The notes below the pieces were generated by a model. That model saw only the letters and a program-made list of their open reading frames with translations, was not told where the DNA came from and searched no databases. From Pararhizobium qamdonense (GTDB lineage: Bacteria; Pseudomonadota; Alphaproteobacteria; Rhizobiales; Rhizobiaceae), in contig NZ_CP119566.1 of the NCBI RefSeq assembly GCF_029277445.1, positions 448,501 to 512,500 on the forward strand: 64,000 nt of DNA, read 5' to 3'. This document shows positions 26,726 to 35,607 of this stretch, piece by piece. Made by a program: the position numbers and the translations under genes. How positions within the stretch are numbered: position 1 is the first letter of the stretch; each line of letters starts with the position of its first letter.

Positions 26726-28324
26726 TTATTCGGCGATGCTGAGGAACTTGCTCAGATGCTCGTTGGCAGCATTATCCTGCCAGCCCTTGATTCTGTTCGA
26801 TACCAGCCAGAGTTCCGCCTGGGCCAGCAGCGGCGCGACAGGCTGTTCCTTCATCAAAAGGGTTTCGGCGTCGTGAAGAAGCTTGGAGCGGACAGTCGGG
26901 TCCTGCTCCGTGTAGGACGACTTCATCAGGGCGTCGAAATCCTTGTTCTCGAAGTGACCGTAGTTGAAGGTCTTGTTCGCCGAGACGCTCAGTGCCAGGA
27001 AGTTTTCGGCATCGGCATAGTCGGCCACCCAGCCCGCACGGGCAACGTTGAACTTGCCGCCTTCCTGCAGGTAGGCATAGTGCGAGGAGACGTCGAGATT
27101 GACCATCGACACCTTGGCGCCGAACGTGTTCTTCCACATGTCGGCAACGGCCGTGGCGACACGTTCGTGGTTCGGGTTGGTGTTGTAGCGGATTTCGATG
27201 TCGAGCGGCTTGCCGCCTTCGCCGTACCCGGCTTCCTTCATCAGCTTGAGGGCTTCATCCTCGCGGTCGAGCTGCGACTTGTCGGCAAAATCGGCCTTTG
27301 AAGGCTCGCCGTAATTCTCCATGCCCGGAGGAACCATCGAGTAGGATGGCAGCTGGGAGCCGCTGTAGATTTCCTTTGCAAGGAAGTCGCGATCGACGGC
27401 CATCGACAGGGCGCGGCGGACGCGGACATCGCTATAGGGCTCCTGGCGCGTATCGAAGGCATAATAGTAGGTCGCCAATGCCGGAGAGACATGCACCTGG
27501 TCTCCGAGCGAGCCACGCAGGCGTTCCAGCTGGTCAGCCGAGAAATTATAGGCGAGGTCCATTTCCTTGGCCTCGAAGCGGCGCACGGAGGCAGCCTGAT
27601 CGTCGATCGGGTAGAAGATCACCTTGTCGATCTTGACGTTGTTGACGTCCCAATAGGATGGGTTCTTCTCGACCGTGAGCGTGTCGTTTGGCACATGGGC
27701 TGTCAGCTTGTAGGCCCCGTTTGAGACCATGACGCCTGGCTTGACGAAGTCGGCACCGCTCTTTTCGAAGCTGGCCTTGGAGATCGGCAGGGCGGTCTGG
27801 TGCGCGAGAAGCTCAAGGAAGAATGGCGTCGGACGCTCCAGTGTGATTTCCAGAGTCTTGTCGTCGATGGCCTTTACACCGAGCTGATCGACCGGCACTT
27901 CGCCCTTGTTGACCTTTTCGGCGTTCTTGACCGGGAAAAGAATGTTGGCGTAACCGGCTGCAGTCTTCGGATCTTCGACGCGCTGAAGAGAGAACACGAA
28001 ATCCCCGGCGGTAACCGGAGAGCCATCCGACCACTTTGCGTCGGCGCGCAGCTTGAAGGTATAGACGAGACCATCGTCTGACAGATCCCAGGTTTCGGCT
28101 GCACCCGGGACGATCTTGCCGGCGGCGTCATAGATCGTCAGGCCTTCGAAAAGGTCCTTCAGGATGAAGGCTTCGATATTGATCGAGGTGTGGGCCTGAT
28201 CGAGCGTCTGCGGCTCGCCGGCATTGCCGCGGTGCAGGACGGTTTCGGCGAGCGCCGGGCTCGCGCCAATCAGAATTGATCCCAGCAGCATTGCCGTACG
28301 GAGGTTGATTTTTGCCAATGTCAT
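26726..28324 (-). CDS. Oligopeptide-type ABC transporter, periplasmic binding protein (OppA)
   Basis: A 532-residue SBP family 5 protein. The signal peptide is MTLAKINLRTAMLLGSILIG with cleavage after ALA (about residue 26). LHRGNAGEPQTLDQAHTSIN, GAAETWDLSDDGLVYTFKLR and SDVRVRRALSMAVDRDFLAK are family hallmarks. GGAGAAC precedes the ATG. It is the first gene of the transporter operon. Similarity to OppA of rhizobia suggests peptides, but family 5 proteins also bind opines, nickel and glutathione. Confidence 0.9.
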   Translation of the reverse strand: MTLAKINLRTAMLLGSILIGASPALAETVLHRGNAGEPQTLDQAHTSINIEAFILKDLFEGLTIYDAAGKIVPGAAETWDLSDDGLVYTFKLRADAKWSDGSPVTAGDFVFSLQRVEDPKTAAGYANILFPVKNAEKVNKGEVPVDQLGVKAIDDKTLEITLERPTPFFLELLAHQTALPISKASFEKSGADFVKPGVMVSNGAYKLTAHVPNDTLTVEKNPSYWDVNNVKIDKVIFYPIDDQAASVRRFEAKEMDLAYNFSADQLERLRGSLGDQVHVSPALATYYYAFDTRQEPYSDVRVRRALSMAVDRDFLAKEIYSGSQLPSYSMVPPGMENYGEPSKADFADKSQLDREDEALKLMKEAGYGEGGKPLDIEIRYNTNPNHERVATAVADMWKNTFGAKVSMVNLDVSSHYAYLQEGGKFNVARAGWVADYADAENFLALSVSANKTFNYGHFENKDFDALMKSSYTEQDPTVRSKLLHDAETLLMKEQPVAPLLAQAELWLVSNRIKGWQDNAANEHLSKFLSIAE

Positions 28325-28973
28325 TTTGTTCTCCTTCCCCTCTTTTAGGTTGTGAAGCGGCGATAGAATGCCAATTCTTTTCCAGTGGCAAGGCTCTAAA
28401 TGTCGCCTCCGGCACTGAAATGTCGCTCGCGGACAGGTCATTCTAGCGCGTCGGTTGCATTTCAATCGCAGGCTTTTCGGGCGGAATTCGACGGCGTGAG
28501 CCCGCTCCTCGAAGGTTGTTTTGCGGCATCTGCGCAAGCTTGGCCATTATTTGCGGCTGTTTACGTAATATGCGTGCGTGCAAAGGCGGATTGCGACGGT
28601 GATCGTGCGCAACGCCACTTTCGTGGTTTCGCGGACCCGCCTGACGAAGCGCGTGCAGGAACGGCGCGTGACGGTTCGATAACAATCAAAAGCTGTCCTT
28701 GCGGTGTAGACAAAAAAATACAGGATAATTTGCCTCTCGGGCTCGACCTGTAACGTTTCCGTACGCTGAGCACCCGCATTTCCGTTTGCGCGGCGGTTGC
28801 CAAACCCGGATCATCAATTATGGTGCCAGGCAAATCCGCCCCGCAATTCGCCAGGAGGCCTGGTCGCGATACCAGTTGGCTATTGTGGGGAGTGCTTCTG
28901 CTCAGGCGGAGAATAACATATGCGTCATCATGATCAGGACGGATGGCGCTGAGACAATGGGAGACTTTCGACG
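28325..28973. other. Long intergenic region between the opp operon and fba
   Basis: About 650 nt between divergent genes without a credible ORF. It must contain both promoters. A possible plus-strand promoter is TTGCGG at 28700 with GATAAT at 28725, although the 19-nt spacer is long. Otherwise nothing recognisable. Confidence 0.45.
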
Positions 28974-30020
28974 ATGGCATTGATCACCTTGCGGCAGCTT
29001 TTGGACCACGCCGCTGAAAACAACTACGCGCTGCCCGCGTTCAACGTGAACAATCTGGAATATATTCAGGCCGTGATGCGCGCCGCCGATGCCACGGATT
29101 CTCCGGTCATCCTGCAGGCCAGCCGTGGTGCCCGCGCCTATGCCGGCGATGCTTTCCTGCGTCACCTGATCCTGGGCGCCACCGAAGAATACCCGCATAT
29201 CCCGGTCTGCCTGCATCTCGACCATGGCGACCAGCCGTCGACCTGCATTTCGGCGATCACCAATGGCTTCACCTCCGTCATGATGGACGGCTCGCTTCTG
29301 GCCGACGGCAAGTCGATCGCCTCCTATGAGTATAATGTCGATGTCACCGCCGAAGTGGTGAAGATCGCCCATGCCGCCGGCGTATCGGTCGAAGGCGAGC
29401 TTGGCTGTCTCGGCAACCTGGAAACGGGCGCCGGCGAAAAGGAAGACGGCCATGGCTTCGAAGGCAAGTTGTCGCGCGAGGAATTGCTGACCGATCCGGA
29501 GCAGGCTTTCGATTTCGTCGAAAAGACCGGCGTCGATGCGCTCGCCGTCGCCATCGGCACCAGCCACGGCGCCTACAAGTTCACCCGCGCGCCGGATGGC
29601 GAAATCCTGTCGATCGACACGATTGCCAAGATTCACAAGCGCCTGCCGAACACGCATATGGTCATGCACGGTTCGTCCACGGTGCCGCAGGACCTGCAGG
29701 ACCTGTTCAACGAGTTTGGCGGCCAGATGAAGCAGACCTGGGGCGTTCCGCTGGCCGAGATCCAGAAGGCCATTCCGCTGGGGGTCCGCAAGGTCAATAT
29801 CGACACCGACCTGCGCCTTGCCTTCACCGGCGAAATCCGCAAGCATCACCTGCAGAACCCGGACAATTTCGATCCGCGCAACTACCTGAAGCCGGCGACG
29901 GCCCGCATGGTCGAAGTCTGCAAGGAGCGCTTCATTGCCTTCAATGCGGCGGGACAGGCATCGAAAATCCGCGTCAAGCGTCTGCCCGACATGGCAAAGG
30001 CCTATTCAAAGGCGGTCTGA
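28974..30020 (+). CDS. fba: Class II fructose-bisphosphate aldolase (Calvin-cycle subtype)
   Basis: This 348-residue zinc aldolase cleaves fructose-1,6-bisphosphate to DHAP and glyceraldehyde-3-phosphate. HLDHGDQPS supplies zinc ligand H84 and catalytic D83; [21 protein letters not shown] and [11 protein letters not shown] complete the site. The insertion [14 protein letters not shown] is typical of the Calvin-cycle subtype (CbbA/FbaA of proteobacteria). GGGAGACTTTCGACG precedes the ATG. The downstream gluconate dehydrogenase starts 54 nt later, with a hairpin in between. Confidence 0.93.
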   Translation: MALITLRQLLDHAAENNYALPAFNVNNLEYIQAVMRAADATDSPVILQASRGARAYAGDAFLRHLILGATEEYPHIPVCLHLDHGDQPSTCISAITNGFTSVMMDGSLLADGKSIASYEYNVDVTAEVVKIAHAAGVSVEGELGCLGNLETGAGEKEDGHGFEGKLSREELLTDPEQAFDFVEKTGVDALAVAIGTSHGAYKFTRAPDGEILSIDTIAKIHKRLPNTHMVMHGSSTVPQDLQDLFNEFGGQMKQTWGVPLAEIQKAIPLGVRKVNIDTDLRLAFTGEIRKHHLQNPDNFDPRNYLKPATARMVEVCKERFIAFNAAGQASKIRVKRLPDMAKAYSKAV

Positions 30021-30029
30021 CGACGCATG

Positions 30030-30052
30030 GTGGCGGAAGGTGCTTCCGCCAC
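30030..30052 (+). other. Intercistronic hairpin after fba
   Basis: GTGGCGGAAG and CTTCCGCCAC form a 10-bp stem with a three-base loop just after the fba stop. There is no T-run. It may stabilise the fba mRNA end or reduce read-through into the dehydrogenase gene. Confidence 0.5.
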
Positions 30053-30074
30053 ATCCCGCTTTAAGGGCAAACTG

Positions 30075-30842
30075 ATGAGCTTTCCGCTGTTTGATCTGGC
30101 CGGCCGGCGCGCGCTGATCACCGGTTCCAGCCAGGGTATCGGGTTTGCGCTGGCGGAGGGGCTTGCGGCGCATGGCGCCGAGATCGTCGTCAACGGCCGG
30201 GATGCCGAAAAGGTCGCGGCCGCCGTTACCGCTCTGCGGGACAACGGCCATGTCGCTAATGCCGCCGCCTTCGATGTCACCAGCCGGGATGCTGCGGCTG
30301 AGGCTGTCGGCATTATCGAGAGCGAAATCGGCGCGATCGATATCCTGATCAACAATGCCGGAATGCAGTTCCGTTCGCCGCTCGAAGACTTTCCCGCCGA
30401 CAAATGGGAACAGCTGCTGGCAACGAATATATCCAGCGTGTTTTATGTGAGCCAGGCCGTTGCCCGTTTCATGATCGGCAGGGGCCGGGGCAAGATCGTC
30501 AATATCGCCTCGGTGCAGAGCGAACTCGCCCGGCCCGGCATCGCGCCCTACACGGCGACCAAAGGTGCTGTCAGGAACCTGACGCGCGGCATGTGCGCCG
30601 ATTGGGCCCGGCACGGATTGCAGATCAATGCCATCGCGCCCGGCTATTTCCGGACGCCGCTCAATCAGGCGCTGGTGGACAATCCGGAGTTTTCAGACTG
30701 GCTGGAAAAGCGTACACCCGCGGCGCGCTGGGGAAATGTCGAAGAGCTTGTCGGCTCGGCAGTCTTTCTCGTCAGCAACGCGTCTTCCTTCGTGAACGGA
30801 CACACGCTCTATGTCGATGGCGGTATCACAACCTCTCTCTGA
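30075..30842 (+). CDS. gno: Gluconate 5-dehydrogenase (SDR family)
   Basis: This 255-residue classical short-chain dehydrogenase interconverts D-gluconate and 5-keto-D-gluconate. The nucleotide fold is ALITGSSQGIGFALAEGLAA; the NNAG motif and the triad S146, Y159 and K163 (SVQSE, APYTATKGAV) are present. RPGIAPYTATKGAVRNLTRG is characteristic of Gno/IdnO. The ATG at 30075 gives standard length. It overlaps gluconokinase by 32 nt, so the two functions are produced together. Confidence 0.88.
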   Translation: MSFPLFDLAGRRALITGSSQGIGFALAEGLAAHGAEIVVNGRDAEKVAAAVTALRDNGHVANAAAFDVTSRDAAAEAVGIIESEIGAIDILINNAGMQFRSPLEDFPADKWEQLLATNISSVFYVSQAVARFMIGRGRGKIVNIASVQSELARPGIAPYTATKGAVRNLTRGMCADWARHGLQINAIAPGYFRTPLNQALVDNPEFSDWLEKRTPAARWGNVEELVGSAVFLVSNASSFVNGHTLYVDGGITTSL

Positions 30843-31362
30843 AAATTCGCTTCTGCCGGTCATCGTCATGGGTGTCAGCGGCTGCGGCAAGACCTCGGTC
30901 GGCGAGCGGCTGGCGAATGCATTGAACTGCCGGTTCATCGAGGGTGACAGCCTGCATCCGCCCGCCAATATTGCCAAAATGTCGGCGGGTATCCCGCTTT
31001 CCGACGAGGATCGCTGGCCGTGGCTCGATCTCATCGGCGGCCTGATTGGTGAGAGTGTCGCGCGCGGCGAGCGGGTGATCGTCTCCTGTTCGGCGCTGAA
31101 GAAAATCTATCGCGACCGGTTGCGGGCTGCGGCCGGCGGGCGTCTGGCCTTCGTTTTCCTGGAGGGATCGCGGGCGGTTTTCGACCAGAGGATGAAGGCC
31201 CGCGCCGGGCATTTCATGCCGGCATCGCTGCTCGACAGCCAGTTTGCCACGCTTGAGCCCCCGACGGGCGAACCCGGCGTCGTGACCGTCGATGTCGATC
31301 TGCCACTGGCCGGTATCGTTGAGAAGGCTCTCGCCGGATTGCAAGATTTGCCGGCGCGCTGA
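30811..31362 (+). CDS. gntK: Gluconokinase
   Basis: This 183-residue P-loop kinase phosphorylates D-gluconate to 6-phosphogluconate, feeding the Entner-Doudoroff and pentose phosphate routes. IVMGVSGCGKTSVGERLA is the Walker A region, FIEGDSLHPPANIAKMSAGI and IPLSDEDRWPWLDLI are GntK signatures. Its start lies inside the preceding dehydrogenase gene; a second ATG at 30817 is possible. Together with gno it makes 5-ketogluconate or gluconate usable. Confidence 0.93.
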   Translation: MSMAVSQPLSENSLLPVIVMGVSGCGKTSVGERLANALNCRFIEGDSLHPPANIAKMSAGIPLSDEDRWPWLDLIGGLIGESVARGERVIVSCSALKKIYRDRLRAAAGGRLAFVFLEGSRAVFDQRMKARAGHFMPASLLDSQFATLEPPTGEPGVVTVDVDLPLAGIVEKALAGLQDLPAR

Positions 31363-31452
31363 GGCTGCGCCTGGGGCGAAAGCGCTTTACAACGCTGCCC
31401 GCCTTTGATTTGTCAGGCGGCAGGATTGTCTGGATTCAAGGGAAGAGAAGAG

Positions 31453-32292
31453 ATGAAACTTTTGCGCTACGGGCCGGCCGGCTCCGAAAAACCGGGTATT
31501 CTCGACACGGATGGCCAGATCCGGGACCTCAGCAGCGTTATCGCCGATGTCGGCGGCGATGCGATCAGCGACATGGGCTGGGCTGATGGCCTGGATATTG
31601 GCAGCCTGCCCCTGGTTGGCGGCAGCCCGCGCATTGGCGCTTGCGTCGCCGGTACGGGCAAATTCATCTGCATCGGCCTGAACTATGCCGACCATGCCGC
31701 CGAGACGGGGGCCACGGTGCCGCCCGAGCCGGTGATCTTCATGAAGGCGACCTCTGCCATCGCCGGCCCGAACGATGATGTTCTCATCCCGCGCGGATCG
31801 GAAGCGACGGACTGGGAAGTCGAGCTGGGCGTGATCATCGGCAAAAAAGCCAAATACGTATCGGAAGCGGATGCGATGGAGCATGTCGCCGGCTATTGCG
31901 TCATCAACGACGTCTCAGAGCGCGATTTTCAGACCAAGCGTTCCGGACAGTGGACGAAGGGAAAGTCCTGCGACACCTTTGGCCCGACCGGCCCATGGCT
32001 GGTGACCAAAGACGAGGTTGCCGATCCGCAGAACCTGAAGATGTGGTTGACGGTCAACGGCGTCAGCAAACAGAACGGGTCGTCGAAGACCATGGTCTAC
32101 GGCGTCGCGCATGTCGTCAGCTATCTCAGCCAGTTCATGACCCTGCATCCCGGCGATATTATCTCGACGGGAACGCCGCCCGGCGTGGGCATGGGTTTCA
32201 AGCCGCCGCAGTATCTCAAAGACGGCGATGTCGTCGAACTCGGGATCGAAGGCCTCGGCACGCAGAAGCAGACTTTCGTCGCCGACGTTTGA
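31453..32292 (+). CDS. Fumarylacetoacetate hydrolase family protein
   Basis: This 279-residue FAH-fold enzyme hydrolyses or decarboxylates acylpyruvate-like or diketo acids with a divalent metal. CIGLNYADHAAETGATVP, DWEVELGVIIGKK and VSERDFQTKRSGQWTKGKSC are family motifs, the first two lining the metal site. It resembles ureidoglycolate-lyase and 2,4-diketo-3-deoxy-sugar-acid hydrolase relatives, so a role in sugar acid breakdown with the adjacent gluconate genes is plausible. The start at 31453 follows GAAGAGAAGAG. Confidence 0.82.
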   Translation: MKLLRYGPAGSEKPGILDTDGQIRDLSSVIADVGGDAISDMGWADGLDIGSLPLVGGSPRIGACVAGTGKFICIGLNYADHAAETGATVPPEPVIFMKATSAIAGPNDDVLIPRGSEATDWEVELGVIIGKKAKYVSEADAMEHVAGYCVINDVSERDFQTKRSGQWTKGKSCDTFGPTGPWLVTKDEVADPQNLKMWLTVNGVSKQNGSSKTMVYGVAHVVSYLSQFMTLHPGDIISTGTPPGVGMGFKPPQYLKDGDVVELGIEGLGTQKQTFVADV

Positions 32293-32380
32293 CGGCAGTT
32301 CCATAGGGGCTTGGCGCCGCGCCCTCAGATTGCTGCGAGACCAAAATTCGGCTATTTGTTGAGAGCGGTATTCACAGTCC

Positions 32381-32498
32381 CCGTCATCCCTGCCCTTGTG
32401 GCGGGGATCCAGCGACCCGACGTCAATAGGGTCAAAAGACTCTTTCAGCTCAAGGACTTGAGCTGACTGGATTCCTGTGACGAGCACAGGAATGACGG
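32381..32498. repeat. Intergenic inverted-repeat element of a second family
   Basis: The element begins CCGTCATCCCTGCCCTTGTG and ends TGTGACGAGCACAGGAATGA followed by CGG; the outer ends (CCGTCAT and ATGACGG) are inverted. GGGGATCCAG and CTGGATTCCTG form an inner inverted pair. It fills much of the space between two convergent genes and may act as a transcription barrier. Confidence 0.65.
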
Positions 32499-32580
32499 AA
32501 ATATTTGGCAATCGCATACATTTCCCAAATGACCTGCAACATGCCCAGAAAACTGCCTTTGTCAGCCCTTTTTCATGCCT

Positions 32581-33318
32581 TCAGGTTTCGATCTTCAGCT
32601 TGACGCGGTCGGCGGCGAAGCGGGTGCGGGAGAACTGCACGGGCACGCCACCGGGATCGGCATTGATGGCCGTCGCCTCAATGACGATGGCGCCGGGCGA
32701 CAGGCGAAGCAGCGCCAGTTCTGACGCGTCGGCGTGGCGGGCGACAAGCTCGGTCGAGACCCGCACATAGTCCGCCAGGCCCTGTGCCGCAAAGGCCTTG
32801 GTGATCGAATGCAGCTGTTCGAATTGTTCGGCCATGGCCGGAAACCGGCTTTGCGGGAAGAAGCTGGTGGAACAGGAGACCGGCCGCCCGTCGGCGCTGC
32901 TGACCAGATCGAGCTGGATACAGAGCGCGCCGGGATCGACCTTCAGTCCTTTCGCGACGTCGCCTGCGGCCGGTAGTATTGCCTTGTTCAGCAGTTTCGC
33001 CTCGGTCTCGCGGGCCTGATCGCCAAGCCCTTGCGAAAAGCGGGTGCGCCGCGAAATCGGGAAACTCAGCCGCTCCTTGCGCTGGATCATCGTGCCCCGG
33101 CCCTGGATGGCCTGGACCAGGCCCTCATCCCCCAATGCTGCCAGGGCGCTGCGCACCGTGTGGCGGTTGACGCCGAATTGTACGGCAAGCACCGTTTCCG
33201 GCGGCACCATGCCGGTTTGATCATAATCACCATTGCTGATCGACAGCCGGATAAGATCGGCGATCTGGCGCCAGAGGGCGACGCCGGTTTGGCGCTCGAC
33301 CGCTTTTTTCGCATTCAT
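32581..33318 (-). CDS. phnF: GntR/HutC-family regulator of phosphonate genes
   Basis: A 245-residue regulator with an N-terminal GntR winged helix (VPPETVLAVQFGVNRHTVRS, then ALAALGDEGLVQAIQGRGTM) and a C-terminal UTRA/HutC ligand-binding domain (PGALCIQLDLVSSADGRPVS, ATAINADPGGVPVQFSRTRF). It is divergent from phnG across 85 nt that hold a palindromic operator, the standard PhnF arrangement. It probably represses phnG onward until a phosphonate-derived ligand binds. Confidence 0.9.
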   Translation of the reverse strand: MNAKKAVERQTGVALWRQIADLIRLSISNGDYDQTGMVPPETVLAVQFGVNRHTVRSALAALGDEGLVQAIQGRGTMIQRKERLSFPISRRTRFSQGLGDQARETEAKLLNKAILPAAGDVAKGLKVDPGALCIQLDLVSSADGRPVSCSTSFFPQSRFPAMAEQFEQLHSITKAFAAQGLADYVRVSTELVARHADASELALLRLSPGAIVIEATAINADPGGVPVQFSRTRFAADRVKLKIET

Positions 33319-33370
33319 GTCACAAGCCCGTCATATGGGGGTTCTAAAAGCAGGATATCAGATGTATAGT

Positions 33371-33388
33371 TGTCTACATTAATAGACA
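33371..33388. promoter_or_regulatory. Candidate PhnF operator
   Basis: TGTCTA-CATTAA-TAGACA is a perfect inverted repeat in the phnF-phnG intergenic space; an overlapping TGTA-N8-TACA starts at 33363. AT-rich palindromes with TATAGAC-like arms are usual for PhnF and HutC-type GntR regulators. Confidence 0.6.
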
Positions 33389-33403
33389 TTTCGGACGGAA
33401 GCA

Positions 33404-33871
33404 ATGGACGCGATCAAAGAAAATACCGGCATGGCGACGAATGCCCGCAAGCGGGCAATGGAGCTGCTCGCGCGTGCTTCGGTGGCCGAATTGCAAGCGG
33501 GCTGGCAGGCGATCGATCCGCAGCCGGAGGTGCATCCCGTGCGCGGTCCGGAAACCGGGCTGGTCATGGTGCGCGGCCGCGTCGGCGGCGGTGGCGATCC
33601 GTTCAATCTTGGAGAGGCGACGGTCAGCCGGGCCACCGTTCGCCTTGCCTCCGGAGAGATCGGCCATGGGCAGCTGCTCGGCAACGACCGGGAGAAGGCG
33701 CGCCTCGCCGCGATCTTCGATGCGCTGAACCAGCGGCCCGAATATCGCGCTGCGGTCGAACGCCTGATCGGCGCGGTGGAAAGCCGCATCGATGCCGAAG
33801 ACCGCAAACATGCCGAACAGACAGCGGCCACACGGGTCGATTTCTTCACCATGGTCCGGGGAGACAACTGA
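33404..33871 (+). CDS. phnG: C-P lyase core subunit PhnG
   Basis: A 155-residue subunit of the PhnGHIJ core complex, which makes alpha-D-ribose 1-methylphosphonate 5-triphosphate and cleaves the C-P bond. The segment RVGGGGDPFNLGEATVSRAT and the following IGHGQLLGNDREKARLAAIF are PhnG signatures. The stop overlaps the phnH start by one base (TGATG). First gene after the PhnF operator. Confidence 0.93.
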   Translation: MDAIKENTGMATNARKRAMELLARASVAELQAGWQAIDPQPEVHPVRGPETGLVMVRGRVGGGGDPFNLGEATVSRATVRLASGEIGHGQLLGNDREKARLAAIFDALNQRPEYRAAVERLIGAVESRIDAEDRKHAEQTAATRVDFFTMVRGDN

Positions 33872-34491
33872 TGGGCGCCCACGCAGACACCCATGCCAGC
33901 ACCTATGCCGGCGCATTCACCGATCCGGTCTTCCAGTCGCAATCGGTGTTTCGCGCGCTGATGGACGCGATGGCGCGGCCGGGCACGATCCTGCCGCTCG
34001 GCGCTGATGCCACCCCGCCATCGCCGCTTGGTGGCGGTGCCGGGGCGATCGCGCTGACGCTCTGCGATGACGGCACGCCGGTATGGTTGACGCCTGCGCT
34101 GAAACAATCCGCCGTCCCCGCCTGGCTGTCCTTCCATACCAGCGCACCGGTGACGGATATCAAGCCGGACGCCCGGTTCGTCTTCATCGAGGCCGGTGGC
34201 ATCGTTCCCGGTTTCGACCAGTTTGCGCAGGGCACGCAGGACTATCCCGATCGCTCGTCCACATTGGTGATCGAGATCGCCGCGCTGACCGGCGGAGACG
34301 AATTTACCGCTGCGGGTCCCGGCATCAAGGATGAAACCGTCATAGCCCCCAAGGGCTTGCCGGACATTTTCCTGACGCTCTGGGCTGAAAACCGGGGCCT
34401 GTTTCCCCGTGGCGTCGATCTGATCCTCGTTGCCGGCACGGATGTCCTGTGCCTGCCGCGCACCACGAAACTACGCCGCCGGGAGGTCTGA
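33871..34491 (+). CDS. phnH: C-P lyase core subunit PhnH
   Basis: A 206-residue structural subunit of the C-P lyase core. TDPVFQSQSVFRALMDAMAR and RPGTILPL near the N-terminus and GIKDETVIAPKGLPDIFLTL are typical. The ATG at 33871 overlaps the phnG stop; the open frame extends upstream, but that part lies inside phnG. PhnI starts 3 nt after its stop. Confidence 0.92.
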   Translation: MGAHADTHASTYAGAFTDPVFQSQSVFRALMDAMARPGTILPLGADATPPSPLGGGAGAIALTLCDDGTPVWLTPALKQSAVPAWLSFHTSAPVTDIKPDARFVFIEAGGIVPGFDQFAQGTQDYPDRSSTLVIEIAALTGGDEFTAAGPGIKDETVIAPKGLPDIFLTLWAENRGLFPRGVDLILVAGTDVLCLPRTTKLRRREV

Positions 34492-34494
34492 TCC

Positions 34495-35607
34495 ATGTAT
34501 GTTGCTGTCAAGGGCGGCGAAGCCGCCATCGCCAATGCACACCAGCTTCTCGCCGACCGCCGCCGCGGCGACCGGTCTTTGCCTTCCATCTCGATCGACC
34601 AGATCGTCGCCCAGCTCGGCCTCGCCGTCGATCGGGTCATGGCGGAAGCCTCGCTTTATGATCGTGAACTCGCCGCTCTCGCCGTGCGCCAGGCGCGCGG
34701 CGACATGATCGAGGCGATCTTCATCCTGCGTGCCTATCGCACCACGCTGCCGCGTTTCGGCATGTCGGTGCCGGTGGATACGGCGAACATGAAGATCGAG
34801 CGCCGGATTTCGGCGACCTACAAGGATCTGCCCGGCGGCCAGCTGCTTGGCCCGACATTCGACTATACCCACCGCCTGCTGGACCCGTCGCTTCTCACCG
34901 ACGCGCCGGTTGCCGAGCCGTTGCGCCGGACGGCAGACGAGGGATCGATGATGCGCGTTTCCGACATCCTCGCTGGCGAAGGCCTGATCGAGGGTGACGG
35001 CCAGATGCCGGAAGATCACGTGCCGGGCGACCTTACCCGCGAGCCGCTGGAATTTCCGCTGAACCGCGACCTGCGCCTGCAGGCGCTGGCGCGCGGCGAC
35101 GAGGGTTTCCTGCTTGCGCTCGCCTATTCCACCCAGCGCGGCTATGCCCGCACCCATCCCTTCGTCGGCGAAGTGCGCATCGGCGAGGTGGACGTGGAGC
35201 TCGATATTCCCGAGCTTGGTTTTGCCGTGTCGCTTGGCCCCGTCCAGGTCACCGAATGCCAGATGGTCAACCAGTTCCAGGGTTCGGCCAAGAACCCGCC
35301 GCAGTTCACCCGTGGTTATGGCCTGGTCTTCGGACAGAGCGAGCGCAAGGCGATGGCCATGTCGCTGGTCGACCGGGCGTTGCGTGCCGAAGAGTTCGGC
35401 GAGGATATCGTCGCCCCGGCGCAGGACGAGGAATTCGTCATTTCGCATTCCGACAATGTCCAGGCGACCGGCTTTGTCGAGCATCTGAAGCTGCCGCACT
35501 ATGTCGATTTCCAGGCCGAACTCGATCTCGTCCGCCGCATGCGCGCCGAATATGACGCGCGAAACGGCGTGGAGAAAAACGAGCCAATCCGGGATGCGGC
35601 CGAATGA
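34495..35607 (+). CDS. phnI: C-P lyase core subunit PhnI
   Basis: This 370-residue subunit transfers the phosphonate to the ribose C1 of ATP, displacing adenine, with PhnG, PhnH and PhnL. MYVAVKGGEAAIANAHQLLA and the segment SEGLIEGDGQMPEDHVPGDL-like region (LAGEGLIEGDGQ) are characteristic. GGGAGG lies 7 nt upstream of the ATG. It overlaps fosX by 4 nt (ATGA). Confidence 0.94.
   Translation: MYVAVKGGEAAIANAHQLLADRRRGDRSLPSISIDQIVAQLGLAVDRVMAEASLYDRELAALAVRQARGDMIEAIFILRAYRTTLPRFGMSVPVDTANMKIERRISATYKDLPGGQLLGPTFDYTHRLLDPSLLTDAPVAEPLRRTADEGSMMRVSDILAGEGLIEGDGQMPEDHVPGDLTREPLEFPLNRDLRLQALARGDEGFLLALAYSTQRGYARTHPFVGEVRIGEVDVELDIPELGFAVSLGPVQVTECQMVNQFQGSAKNPPQFTRGYGLVFGQSERKAMAMSLVDRALRAEEFGEDIVAPAQDEEFVISHSDNVQATGFVEHLKLPHYVDFQAELDLVRRMRAEYDARNGVEKNEPIRDAAE

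Noticed and set aside
28400..28753. Plus-strand ORF in the opp-fba intergenic region
   Set aside because: No ribosome-binding site, no recognisable family, and cysteine- and arginine-rich composition unlike neighbours.
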